A stretch of DNA of 64,000 nucleotides, taken from Desmodus rotundus (lineage: Eukaryota; Chordata; Mammalia; Chiroptera; Phyllostomidae). Both the position numbers and the translations under genes were made by a program. The stretch covers positions 14,003,199 to 14,067,198 of the forward strand of contig NC_071389.1 of the NCBI RefSeq assembly GCF_022682495.2, given 5' to 3'. Below are positions 11,440 through 24,300 of this stretch, one piece after another (position 1 is the first letter of the stretch; each line of letters opens with the position of its first letter). The notes below the pieces were generated by a model. The model was not told where the DNA came from, searched no databases, and saw nothing but the letters and a program-made list of their open reading frames with translations.

Positions 11440-11607
11440 GCTGGTGTGGCTCAGTGGATTGAATGCCGGCCTGTGAACCAAAGGGTCACGGATTTGATTC
11501 CCAGTTGGGTCCCCCGTTGGGGACATTCGAGAGGCAACCACACATTGATGTTTCTCTCTCTCTCTTCCTCCCTTCCTCTCTAAAAATAAATACATAAAAT
11601 CTTTTTT
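11440..11607 (+). repeat. Ves-type bat SINE with internal deletion
   Basis: Head AGCTGGTGTGGCTCAGTGG and tail CTCTCTAAAAATAAATACAT are present. The middle goes from GATTCCCAGTTGGG directly to the TTGGGGACATTCGAGAGGCA part, losing the segment around CACATGCCTGGG. Confidence 0.85.
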
Positions 11608-11689
11608 CCAAAAGCGTGTAATAACATGATCTAGTTCAGGGTTGAGCAATATAAAGTGCTCCCCTGCACTCACAGCCATACTAGCTCAT

Positions 11690-11850
11690 GTTTACTAACC
11701 AGGTACTTGGTGTCAGGCATGATTCTAATGAATCCTCACAACAATCCTTGGAGTTGGGTGCTATTGTACCATTTTACAGATGAAAAGAGGAGGCATGGAG
11801 AAGTTACATAAGGTGTCCAAGATACCCAGCTAGCAAATGCTTAAGAACTA
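11690..11850 (-). repeat. MIR SINE (antisense)
   Basis: Order aatcctcacaacaatccttg, then ccattttacagatgaaaag, then ccaagatacccagctagcaa, as expected for an antisense MIR. Confidence 0.65.
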
Positions 11851-11959
11851 AGAGATTATTGTCGACAGACACTGTCACACAAAGAATCCACCATCATTAT
11901 TATCGTCATGGTTTCACACACTCTGGGAGTTCTGAGGGACCATTTCTTGGGGCCAGAAG

Positions 11960-12300
11960 ACTTCACAGTAGATGTGCCACACATCTGAGATGAGCCTTGA
12001 AGAATAGGTGAGATTTGGATGGGGCAGGGGCAAGACAATCAGAAGAGGCAGTCACATTTGGGAAGGTCCATCAGGTTTTCAGAAACAGGGCAATAGCTCC
12101 ATTAGGCTGGAGCAAATGGGCAGCAGGGATGGAAGATAAGCCACTGAAGGCAGAAGGCAGATGGAGGGGGACTTGGAAAGCCAGACCAAGGAGTTTGAAT
12201 TTTCTTTGGTAGCTGGTAGAAATCCACTGAAGGTAATTGGGGAAGGCCATGGAGGGAAGATGCAGGTAAGGTAGGGAGTGCTTTGAATAGGGAGATGAGT
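11960..12300 (-). repeat. Probable L2 LINE fragment (antisense)
   Basis: Contains 'gatgagccttgaagaatagg' and aggagtttgaattttctttg, typical of antisense L2. The boundaries are approximate. Confidence 0.4.
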
Positions 12301-13690
12301 AGAAGGTCTTTGCGTAAGTCCAAGAAAAAAGAAAGCTGGAAAGACGATGTTGATTGGGACGGCAATGGAGAGAAGGGTTGGCAGGTGGGAGACTATATAC
12401 CTGGTCACTGGGAAAGTGCAGAGGGCAAGGGAAAGGGGTCAAAGATGGTGCAAGTAACGACCTAGTAGTTGAGAGAGAGAGAAAAAGGCAAAAGAGGGGA
12501 TTTAAGAAAGACTTGTGAGTTTAGTTTCAGATTAATTGTATTGAGAGGGCGGGGGTGGGGTGGGGTGGGCACTGTTCTTGATATCCATCCAGCAAGGCAC
12601 TTGGTGACTTAAGTCTTGTGCTCAGGAAAACTCAGGGCTAAAGTTAGAGATTTGGTAGTCTGGACTACTAAGAAAGACTTCTGATTGCGTATAGTATTTC
12701 AGGTTCCTGTAAGCTTTTGAAACGTCTTCTAAATTTGTCGTAGGATCTTGAAAGCACTTTTGTTTTCAAGTTCTTTTGGCTGTAACCTTCCTGGTGAGGC
12801 CTTCTCTCCACCATCCCAACCCTGATGCCTCTGGGTTCACCTCCCCTGACCTTGTCTTTTTCCTCCTGTAAGGCAGCCAAACTCCCCTCCCCTAGGCAGC
12901 CTTCCTGGGTGGCAGAAGTTAATGCTAACTCCCTTGCAGCTCACACCCTTGTCATCTTTGAGATCAGGCTGCTTCTGGATGGCCTAACGCTGGAGGCGGT
13001 TTCTCATCTTTGATAGGAAGGTGAAGATGGGATTAAATCCTGTGTTCCAGCCAACAGCACGTGCAGGCAGACTGTGGGGAGAGAGGAGCACCACCTGGCC
13101 ATTGTGGGTGGAGCACAGCGTGTGGGGGCGGGTCTGAGGCCAGCCCTGCGGGGCTTTGTAGACCCTGCCACGGGCAGTAGGGAAAAAAGAAAGGAAGGTT
13201 TTAAATGGGGGTGGCAGAGACGGGGGCTGTATCACGCCAGGTTTGCGATTTTGGAATGCCTGTTCTGGTGGTCTGCACAGTGGGGCGCAGGAATTGGAGT
13301 AGGCCCCCGGGGTGGCCCCGGAAGACCGGGTGGGAGGGTATTGACACCTGCTGGTGAACACAGTCTGGGACCCATTCACACTTTTCTGGGTCTTCCTCTG
13401 AACGTCAATGTATACTGTACAGATGGGCGGACAGGAGCCAACCAATTCTTTCGCTGTTTAATCTGACGCATCTCCTTTGTAAAGAGTAAGGTTATGAGGG
13501 TGGAGATTCAGTTCTGTTTTTTTTCCCCTAGGCTGTAAATCCCTGTGAGTGGGGAGCACAGTGAATATTTACACGCTGACTACTGAATATCGGCCCAGGG
13601 TGCCTCCTTTAAAAAGCCCCAGAGAGACAAGTATTGACATTATTAAATTGATAGTAGCTGTTTTGTTCTGCTTTTGTTTTCTAGACATTT
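12301..13690. other. Intergenic; no gene recognised
   Basis: Unique-looking sequence with a GT-rich patch (12550-12570). No exon with a recognisable protein match. Confidence 0.45.
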
Positions 13691-13734
13691 AGATGGAAGA
13701 TTAGATAATGAAGAGAAAAATCTGGACACCTAAA

Positions 13735-13895
13735 CCCTTACTACTCAAGTGTGGACCAGCAGCATGGGTATCACCTGGAAGCTTGTTGGAATTGAGACCT
13801 CTCAGGTCCCACCCCAGACCCACTGAATCAGACTTTGCATTTTAACACAACCCCCAGGGCATTCCCAACCGAATAAACGTTTAAGGAGCTCCTGG
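13735..13895 (+). mobile_element. MER5A-like hAT DNA transposon relic
   Basis: Matches the MER5A pattern: ctactcaagtgtggaccag, 'cagcatgggtatcacctgga', cccagacccactgaatcag, 'tttgcattttaacacaaccc'. Non-coding relic. Confidence 0.75.
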
Positions 13896-14394
13896 GTATC
13901 CAAGCAGCGCCCCTCCACACTTCTACAGGTAATATCCATACCTCGGACATGTATCACATCCCGTCTGGTATGGAAGTCTGTGCCTGTGATTTCTTTTCCC
14001 GCCAGGCTGGCAATTCCCGGGAGGTGTACACCAACCATTGTGTGTGGCCCTGGGTCTCTCACTGCATCGAGCACAATGACAGGAAGCAGAAGACCTGGGT
14101 TTTGGTCCAGGTTCTGCCATTTAAGGCCTGTGTGTGTTGCCTCTTCTGTGAGAGGAGTTTTAAGCTTTCCAAAGGACTTCCAAATCTGACTACTGAAAAA
14201 CCGAAGATAGTGGCAGGTTTCTGTACACAGTTTATTCACAGGCTTCATCTAGGAGGAGGTACTTGGTGGGTGGAAGGAGGAAGGTGATCACCAGTCCAGA
14301 GTGGGTGATTCTCAGGGCGTGTAAAGAACTCGGGCTGAAGTTCCTCCAGGCAGCTGCCCTAAGGTTGTACCAAGGCAGATGGAGGCCGAGCAGC

Positions 14395-14530
14395 CTCTGC
14401 ACAATCACCCTACGAGGTAGGTACTAGTACCACTCCTGTTTTTATAAGCAGGGAAACAGCTCAGAGAGGGTGGATGAACTGCCCTGGCTACGCAGAGCTC
14501 ACAGACTCCGGCACGTGAGCTGTTTTAGGA
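14395..14530 (-). repeat. MIR SINE fragment (antisense)
   Basis: Contains ctacgaggtaggtactagta followed by gggaaacagctcagagaggg. Confidence 0.55.
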
Positions 14531-15274
14531 AACACGGCACCCGGGGGGCTCAGGCTGGGGCTGCCAGAAGTCCAGGGACAGTCAGAGACGGAGACTACAG
14601 ACAGGCCCTCCAGACCTGCTCCCAAGCTTTCCCAGAAGACCCCAGCTTTGCCTAGAGCACCTTCCTATCAGCTTAAAAAGTAAGCCAATGTCACCATGGC
14701 AGAAGCATGACAAGGACCCTTGCCCTGAAGACTTTTTCTGAAGCTTGGGCCCCAGATATAGCAGGGAGGACGCATTGCCAGGGCGGAGGCAGAGTCTGGG
14801 GCTCAGGACCTTCCAGGGGCCATGGAACTGGGGGCACCACTGTACCCTTCAGGCAGAGAGACTCAGTTCAAGATGATCTGCTCCTTGACTCAAAGGCCCC
14901 AAAGCCAGCTATGAACAGGGAATAACAGAGCTTGGGAAAAGATGCAGAGTAGGGGAAAAAGTCTTCCTACATAGCATGGAAGTCATATCTGCCCGAGCCA
15001 AATTGCGTGCCAAGGACTCTGCGTGCGTGACTCTGGGATAGGGTGCAGTGAGACTTGCGTCAGTCTTTTATTTTTCAATTCAAAAAAGGCTGAGAGGTTT
15101 GGATGTGAGGGAGGGGACCCAAAGCAAAGGTCTGCCTGCTACTGTCAAAGATTTGACACCTCTTAGCATAGTACCCCAATTAGGCTCCCTCCGTTAGCCA
15201 ATCATTATCAGTAACTAATGATTAATTTGCAAAAGGATTCTCCCTCTGATCCCTAGTACCCCATTCAGAATTCA

Positions 15275-15382
15275 GCATTTTTTTTTCAGTTTCATGTTTA
15301 TTTTTTCGCCAGTTATGACGGCTTAGTGCTTTCTCTTTGTTCTTCCTCAATTTGTTCACTGCAATCCCGGCTGGCAGGTGTA
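15275..15382 (-). other. TCEA3: TCEA3 3'UTR with polyadenylation signal
   Basis: Starts immediately after the TGA at 15385-15383. A canonical AATAAA is read on the minus strand at 15302-15297, about 80 nt after the stop, so the 3'UTR is short. The cleavage site near 15280 is an estimate. Confidence 0.7.
15297..15302 (-). terminator. TCEA3: AATAAA poly(A) signal of TCEA3
   Basis: AATAAA on the minus strand within AAAAAATAAACATGAAAC, downstream of the TCEA3 stop codon. No other AATAAA lies closer to the stop. Confidence 0.7.
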
Positions 15383-15391
15383 TCAGCAGAA
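15383..15391 (-). CDS. TCEA3: TCEA3 coding exon 11 (Phe-Cys-stop)
   Basis: Only 9 coding nucleotides, TTCTGCTGA, after the acceptor TTTTGTAG. They supply the last two residues after W347-K348. The tiny size is typical of the family's gene structure. Confidence 0.85.
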   Translation of the reverse strand, partial: FC

Positions 15392-18300
15392 CTACAAAAC
15401 CAAAAAGGCAACAAAATTTTAGAGCTTTCCCTGTGTCACCCAAGGAGGCTAGGGGCAGAGGGAAAGGACATGAAAAAGAAGGTAAGGGCTGGAGCCACAC
15501 AGACCAGCGTCCAAGTCCAGGCTCCATCATTACTAGCTGTGTGACTTCAAACCAATCACTCATCTGTAAAATGGGACCATAATGCCGGCCAATGGGAGAA
15601 GGGTATCAAGTAATAAATAAGTGGAAATTTGATGCCAGACATGTGGTGGGCTCTCAGTTCATGGTCAAAATGTCACTGTGATTATCACTCATCATTTGAT
15701 TAGACTTTAGGCCCTCCCCACGGCAATGGACACTATCTGAAAATGGTGTCAGAAGCCATGTAGCTGCCACCTCGAGTGGGCCCAGCTTCTCCAATGAATA
15801 GGGATAAGGGGGAGGAGCTGGTTTTGCAGCAGGAAGAAGGTCCTTTGTCCAACAGGGACAGTGGCAAGAGCCATCGCTTACTGAGCACTCATTCTGCACT
15901 AGTATTGGCACGTATTAACTCATTTCGCCCTGACAGTCGCCCTGGGAGGTGGGCACTGCGCCACTCCCATTTTCACAGGTGAAGAAGCAACTCAGAGAGG
16001 TTAAGATTTGCCTAAGCTCCCATAATGCTGGTGGGTGACAGTAAGAGTGGTGGTTTCCGTGCACCAGGAACAGATGTGCCCAGGGCTTTTTTACGGTTGT
16101 CCAGGTTGTTCACTGCCCAAGACAGCCTGGCAAAGGGGCGAGTCAGGGCTGAAACTCGGCCTCTGCTCTGTTTGCCGAGCTCTGTACCCTGGCGCAAGGC
16201 TGTGTCTGCCTGGAAGCAGGGGCACCTTTTCCTATTTTGACAAAGATAGCATACAAGCTATCAAAGATCCTATTCATGCCTCATGGAGATTACCTTCTCT
16301 ATCCCCACAACACCTCTGTGAGCTACATGTAAACACCTCCATTTTAGAGTGTTCAGGTCACTTAGCCAAGTCACTTAGGAAGTGATGAAACCAGGATCTG
16401 AACCTGGTGCCAAAGCCCGTGCTCTGAACCACTAGGCTGCTCTACTGGCCCCGTCCCTCTGTGCTCAGTAGAGGAACGAAGGGAAAACACACAGTCGCCT
16501 GGCTTCTGCATTAAAAAGATGGCAGTGCCGGAGAGGCCCCAGGGCTATCGAGGCCCTCCGTAAAGCTGGAGAAACTCAGTTGATCAGGACTTTGGAGCAC
16601 TGTCTTTCAGTGCTCCTAACTGTGTGGCCTTATTTATGCTTGCTAAGCATTTCAGTAGCTCAGTTTCCTCCTCCAAAAGTGAGAGTACTATTATAAAGGA
16701 ACATTTCTCATAGCTGTTTGCAAAATGTGCATGCAAATGTAATCATCTTCACGTCAATCATTGGAGAAAGGCATGGTCATCACCCTTTTGCTCAGGGAGG
16801 TAATTAAGAAGCTCAGGGTCACACAGTGAGTAGGGCTGAGTGGACACCTGAAGCCAGGGCTTCTGCCTCCCAGTCCCACACTCAGTCTGGGGCTCCTTGC
16901 TAAGTACATTCGAACTTTTGGAGTGCCCGCAGCTGCCGGTGGCCCAGACACCACACAGAGCACAGGTAAGTTGTGTGGTACTGGAAACTGACATTAATCA
17001 CATGACCACATGGCAGGAAGGAGCACTGTGGAGGAGTTTTTGCTTGGCTCCCATGTCTGAAAACAAAACCTCTGCCTTCGCAGGAGCTGGGGCAGCCCAG
17101 TGTAATGTGAGCTTTTCCAGGGCTGCCTTGGGAAGGGAGGATGACCCCGGGAGCCAGAGGCGGGGGTGCGAGGCCCCTCAGACGGGGCTCCGCCCTCCTC
17201 ATCTCTGGTGGTGGCCAGGTTCAGAGGAAACCACATCTGTTAAAGACTTTGTAAAGAGGTGTGGCCCACAAGCAGAGCCCTATTGTTTTTCCTCTGTGGA
17301 TCTGGGTGGGTGGGGTGGGGAACGACTGATTCCATCTGCACTCAGATGACAGTTTGCCCATCCTCTGATAAAATGTGGGCTGCTGCTCCCATCCCAGCTG
17401 GGTGCCTTCCAAAATGAGTATGCGCATGTGCACTCTCTCCCTGCCTCACCACCAACTCACCCCGATCTCTAGCTTTGCAGACCCACTCTGCACAGGCCGC
17501 TAAGCCCCTTGTGCACGAGGCCCCTCCTTAGCTGTGGGTAGACCAGTCCTTATGTGGGCAGCATCAGTGGATGATGAGGTTCGGGGTGGGGAGAGGGAGA
17601 AAGATACAGACCTTCCAGCGATTGCCGCACTCATTGCATAAGACGAAGGTAGTCATGGGCTCATCAGCGCTTCGTGTCTGCACCTGAGACGGACGGACAA
17701 CCACTCATGAAGTCGCTCCCCTACCCTAGGACCTGCCATAGCTCCTGCTGTCTGCAGGAGTAGGGCCAAATCCCAGAGCTTGGCACTGTTACTTCCACCC
17801 CACTTTGGCATTCCCCTTTATCACGGAGAATTCTGTCATGTGCGTTTTCCTGCCCTCCTGCAGGTCCATCAGCTCACTTTCAGCAGCTCACTGGCTGGCC
17901 TTTGTACTTTCACTCTTGCTGAGCCTTCTGAACTGATCTCACTTCTCTTGCCTCAAGACTCATCTCCTACAGGAAGTATTCCCTGACTCACCTCTGCACA
18001 TGCCCTATTATGGGGTGAGCTGGAAGCACCCCTAGAGATCATGCAGATCACTCAACTATGATTGATGTCAGCTGGGAGTCTATGGGGTGGGAGGTAGCCC
18101 CCCAGCTAATGAGGGAGCAGAGCCAGGAGGACACGACTTAGCACAGCCTTGTCCCTGGAGAGCAACAACACCCGAGGAAGGATAACATCAGGGTTCCTTT
18201 GTGCAGAGCAAACTTTGCTGATGAGCAGTTTACTTGTGGTGGGAGGGCAGGCACAGGAAGCCCGCCCCGCCACAGGGAAATGTCTTGGAGGAGAGCAGGA

Positions 18301-21300
18301 CCTTGCACAAACATCTCTGAATTCCTGAATCGGCATTCTCTGGGGGATGATTCCTGAGTGGCGAGGCTGCCTGTATGTCTTCTGTAGCCACAGTTCCCCA
18401 CTGGCAAAGTGCTCTTGATACATCTTGCTTGCCAAGCAGGTGGGAAATTGAATGGAGGTCCAGAATGACTAGGTACCAATTAGAATCCAAGATCATTGAT
18501 GCCCCAATGTCATAACGTGTGCCACCCAAAAAAGGGGGGTGGTTTTCTGATGTTTAAACCAGAGAAGTGGCCTCCGTAGCTTACGTGGCTCCCCGTACAG
18601 GGGCAGGGGTCTTCACCCTTAGGACTCGGAGCTAAATCCCTTAGGCTTTACACACCAAGTTGGGTGTAATGCAGGCAGAAAGGTCTAGATCTAGATTTAT
18701 TACTCTCTCTGCCACTGACCATCTTTGCCATCTTGGACAAAGCTGCAAAGCTTGTCCCCTGTCAGGGCCTCGGCTTCCCTGTGTGGAAAGTGAGGGAGTG
18801 GAGTTTCAGAGTGCCACATCCCTCCCAACTGTCTGTGACTCTACAGTTCTGTGCCCCGTGAGTCTGGTTCCTCCTAGCCTTCCTTCAGGCCCAGCCAAAA
18901 CACGCTGGCCAAGCCTCCGCGATACAAATCTGGGTGACTGTACATGCAGAAGATCATTTTCTAGAAGCCACGGGGACACATTGCTGTGCCAAGATTTGCC
19001 CTTTTCTCTGCAGCCTGGAGTTTTAACCCTTTCCCCCTCTGGCTCTTCCCTGAGCTCTCTCTGGTTCATCATCTCTATGCCCCTGTAGCTTCCTCCCTCA
19101 TGGGCCCCCCTCCCTTCTTCACCTTACCTGGTTATAGGTACAATTCTTCTTCTTGCATTTCTTGCACTGGAAGAGGTCAGTGGTGGTGCCGCCCGTTTTG
19201 GCCATCTGGTGCTCGCGGATGGCCTCCTGGGTCATGGCATTTCTCAACTCCCGCAGCTCGTCGCTGGCCATTTCCTGGAGAGAAATAAGTCTGCCCTTCA
19301 GGGCCGGGGGTCCCAGGGGTCCTGCCCCACATCTGGTTTCTAGAGAGCCTGAACAGAGGAGGGGGAAACGTGCTGGATGGAGGCCAAGGAGCTGGAGGGA
19401 GGCCTGGCCTCCTGGCCCTGCCCCAGCTGGGAAGAGGCTGTACCCAAAGATTCTCCATTCTGCCTTTGGGTGGAAGGGCAAACCTCGGGGGCTGTGGCTG
19501 GGCCGAGAGCAGAAGGGTATGCACAGGAGAGCAGAAGGCAAACAGCTTCTGCCCCCAGATCAACACTCTTTTGCACATTTCCTCGGAGCTGGTGCTTACC
19601 CTGCCTGCCAGGACCTCGGGCACCTGCCTGAACCCTCCTCTTGGAGCTCACTTGACCGGTGACCATCTGATCTATGATGTTCTCCTTATCCTTCCAGTCT
19701 AGACATGACCAGGGCCTGTACAAGCTGTGATCACTGTCCAGCCCATTCAGCCTCGTGGGAACCATGGTCTCACTATGACTTGCTGTTGCTGTCTGCGCCC
19801 ACGCAGCACCTAAAGCCCCTGGGTTCACACCACCAACTGCTCGCCTGTGAGTGTATCACAGAACGTCTTTAAGTTCCTATGGAACAGACTCTCCTGTCTT
19901 GCATCAAACACACTGCAGTCACCCACTGTCCCCATTATCCTGGTCCTTCCTTTCTGTGTCCATCTCCCTTGTCACCTGACTCCTCTTCTACCTCTGCCAG
20001 AGGAGAGCAGAGAGGAGAACACCCAAACCAAAGAGAGTTCTGGTTAAGGTTCGTTTGGGGGAAGGAGGACGGCAGAGGCTAGTGTTAAGGTGAGTGAGGA
20101 TTTGCTCGTGGCTAAACATTTTCATTGTTGCTTTCAACCTTGACTCTTTAAAGATTTTATTTATTTATTTTTAGACAGAGGGGAAGGGAGGGAGAAAGAG
20201 AGGGTGGGAAACGTCAATGTGTGGCTGCCTCTTGTGCACCCCTACTGGGGACCTGGCCCACAACCCAGGCATGTGCCCTGCCTGGGAATCAAACCAGTGA
20301 CCCTTTGGTTTGGAGGCTGGCGCTCAGTCCACTGAGTCACACCACCCATGGTTACCCTAACTCTTTAAACTGAGAATAGAGTTGACACAAAGGTCAAATG
20401 ATTTTAGTAACCACTAAATCTAATGCTGACCACTGCATTATAACCATGTGGGCTTCTTGACAAAATGCAGATTCCTAGGAACCCAAAACTTGAAGGGCAG
20501 GCCCAGGAATATGCACTTTTACTACTGTCCCCAAGTTATTTTGGTTCATACACGTTTAAATCCTGCTGTGTTGCCCTGGCTGGGTGGCTCAGTTGGTTGG
20601 AGCATCATCCCATACACCAAAAGTCTGGGGGTTCGATTCCAGTCAGGGCACATACCTAGGTTGCAGGTTTGATCTTTAGTCACGGTGTGTATGCAAGGTA
20701 ACCATTCGATGTTTCTCCCTCCCTTCCTCTCTCTCTAAATTCAAGAATAAAAAATATCCTCGGGGGAGGATTTTTAAAAAATAAATAAATCCTACTGTGT
20801 TAAATCCAACAAACAGGTCCTAACCAATGATGGGATATACAGAAAAACGAGTCAAGCCAAAGCTATATAAGCAAAGGAGCCGACTTTAATCTGGGGAGAC
20901 TTCCCAGAGCATAAAGTATTTGTTCAGTCAAAATCTATCGGAGGCCAATTTATTGAATGTCTTTAACTGCATTGGCGTGCTGTAACCGGTTTTGACTGTA
21001 GGGGTGGCTGATTGTAGTATTTATCAGTTTCCATGGTGTAAATATTTCCATCACAGCCAATTTCCAGCTACTAATGCAACGTAACTGAATGCAGAGTTGG
21101 GAATAGCTACACATAATCCTTGCTCCTGAGCCATAGGAGTTGGTTTCAGCATACCACTGCCTCTGAGCCCTCAGGATTCAGATAAGATTTAGTTCCTGTC
21201 CCCAGGTCATGCTCATCTGGTGGAGTAGCCACCACTTCCACAAGATAGCAAGATAGCCTGGGAAGTACTAAAACAAAGGCATACAGAGTGCAGGGAAAGC

Positions 21301-24300
21301 ACTGCCCTGCCCGAAGCCCCCTCTCAACCCTCCCCCCACCCTCCATGGGGGCTAACTGCTTGAGAACAGGGCAGACTCATTAAAGAGGGGGGGGCGTGGC
21401 ATATTCTAGACATAGAGAATAGTCCACGCAAAAGATCAGAGGACAAGAATGACATATTCCCAGAAGGGCCTTTGGAGTGGCCTCAGGATGGGGAGTATAG
21501 GAGATGGGGCTGGGAATCAGATGTGGAAAGACAGTCCTCTGTGCCCTGAAAGAAATAAAAATGAGCCCTGGCGGGTGTGGCTCAGTGGATTGAGCACCAC
21601 TGGCCTGTGAACCGAAAGGTCACCAGTTTGATTCCCGCTCAGGGCACATGCCTGGGTTGCAGACCAGGTCCCCAGCTGGGGGCGTGCAAGAGGCAACTGA
21701 TCATGTATCTCTCACACACTGATGTTTATCTCCTTCTCTTTCTCCCTCCCTTCCCCTCTCTCTAAAAGTAAATAAATAAAATCTTTTAAAAAAAGAAAAG
21801 GAAATAAAAACAAACAAAAAAATCTATCCGCTCACCCACCAATCCATTTACCTACCTCTGCCCTGACTCATTTAGAAGGAGGCAGCGCCAAAGACACATG
21901 GAGTAAGTACAATCATGTAGAAAGTAAGGAAGAAAAACGAGGAAAGTGAAGGTAGGAGAAGGACCCCAAAGGTGAATTCGAGAAATATTTGTTGCGCACT
22001 CATGACGTGCGGGGCCCTGGCCTCAGTGCCGGGTGAGCAGTGAGCGGCCAACTCCCTCTCCTTGTGGGACTGACAGTGTGCCGCTCAACACTTCCAATGG
22101 GTATCTCAGCGTCTACGCCAGTCTTTGCTGTGTCTGGGTAGAGAGGAGAAGAGAGGAAGGAGGAGGGAATCTCGAGGACAAGGAAAGAGACACTGAAAGG
22201 GAGTTAGGGAGACACAGGGATGCAGGGAGGGACGTCTGTCTACATGGGCATCACTGTCCCAGGCTTTCCCTAACGGGAGCGCCCCGTCCTGTCCTCCAAG
22301 CCACAGAACAAACAGCGAGCAGCTCAACCCCAAGCTGTTATTTTTCTTATTGGAGCAAAAATGGTCCTATATTTCTTGTAGAAATTTCCTGTCTGGAGCA
22401 AAAGATGACCCCAGGAGGAAGATCTTGGCATCCATGTTGTCTGGGTTGCAGGCAGTGAGGGGGGGTCCTTGGCAGCTGGCCCTGGCAGTCCCTTGTCTGG
22501 GGCCTGCTAGATTCCTGGCTTGCTGCCCTTGGCCTGGTCAGCCTCATTTTGGGCCTGGGTGGATGGCCCGATTCTCTTGTCCTGTTCTAGTGAACAGTCC
22601 TTGGGTGGGGCCTGACTTCGTCCATGTGTCTGGCTTGGCCAGTTGCTTTGCTGGGACTTCTGGGGCCTGTCTTTGTCCTAATCCAGACACTTAGCTCTGT
22701 TCTGACCTCCAGCTTCTGGGAACTTGCTGGGTTTGGCTCAAACCTGGGCCAAACCTTGCTCCTGGTTCTCCTGGGCTTGCTTTCCCAGCACGGCTCTGGA
22801 GTTGCCTGTAAGACAGTCTCCTGACAGCATTCCCACACCACACATGCGAAGGGAAGCAGAAGGACCCAGAGCCACAGAGCGGGGGCCAGAGAGAAATAAA
22901 CTCAAAGCTGGGTTTCCATAAAAGTCACGGCTTCACCTTGTAGGGAAGGAGCAGACCGTGTAAAGCCAAGTTGCAATTTGTAACTCTGGGCATATATTGC
23001 TATTTGCCTAAAAAGATCAGATATTTCAAATTAAGCAGAAATATAACCCTGGTCTACTTGTGCCAAGTTCCCCATTTTATCCTAAAGCCAAGGGTATTAT
23101 CTTTCTTATTTTGGGTATTTGAGGAAGTCAGTGAACCTTCTCAGAAAAACCTACATGCACACTTCACAACACCCCCACACACACACACACACTTGCATAC
23201 ACCCTGCGTAGACTAAGCACACACACACACAGACTAAACACACACGTCACACACTACACACACCACGCACACCGCACAGAGGCCCACTCTGGCCAACAGT
23301 TTCAGAGGATCGCCAGACCGACCGGCCGGACTCCAGACTGTCATGCATTTCCCCTCCCCTCCTCTGGGCACCTTCCCGTCAGCGCAGTGCTGCCCTCTCC
23401 AGGTGGCTGTGGGAAGTCCCTCAGTTAGCTCAGGCAGCAAAGAGCCGCTCATACCTGAGGGCGCGCACAAGGTCTTTCCAAGATGTAGACTCTGAAAGAA
23501 ACAGCTCTGGGTTCCCATCCTCATCTGTCACTGATGAGTTGTTTGGCCTCAGCTTTCTCATCCATAAAATGGGGGTAATATTTCCTCTTTCATAGCATCG
23601 TGCTGAGGGTTACATGAAATGGTTGGTGAATGGGCCTATTAAATACTAATTCTGGGGAGGGTTTTCTATGTACTAACCGTCTAAACTCATTCATCTCATT
23701 GCTTATGAGATAGCCATTATTATTATTCCCATTTTACAGATGAGAAAACTGAGGCACAGAGGTTAAGTGGCTTGTCTAAGATCACACAGCTAAGTGGCAG
23801 AGGCAGAATTCAAACTCAGGCAGCTTGGCACAGCCCCCAGATTTCTAAGTTCCTCAGACAGGCTTGTTGCCTTTTCCTTCCCTTACCGACCCTTTCAAGC
23901 TGGATCAGTCCTTCCTTCCTGTGCGTTCCCGTGGTGGCCCCATCATGGCACTCACCAGCTTGTTGTACACGTACAGTATCTGTAAGTAAGCCGTCTCCCG
24001 CCCTTGGACTGTGCTCCACGGAGACGGGGACCCCTGTTCTGGCCTGGGCCCAGGGCTGGGTAACGGGATAGAGGACTGAACGAGGCAGAGGAGAGAAGCG
24101 GGTAGCAAGGCAGCGAAGAGTGGGCACTCCGAGGCCCAACAGCCTGCTCCTGGCTGGAGTGTTTTCTAGCCGTGTGCGTAGGCACATCACTTAACTCCTC
24201 TGAGCCTCGGCCTCCCCTTCTGTGAGATGGGGAGAGCAAGCATTTCTGTCTCAGCTGGTGTGAAGACAGAAGTGGCCAGTGTGTCTGAAGTGCTGGCACG

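Noticed and set aside
23160..23280. Short regular repeats resembling an array
   Set aside because: A CA microsatellite. No CRISPR-like spacing, and the genome is mammalian.
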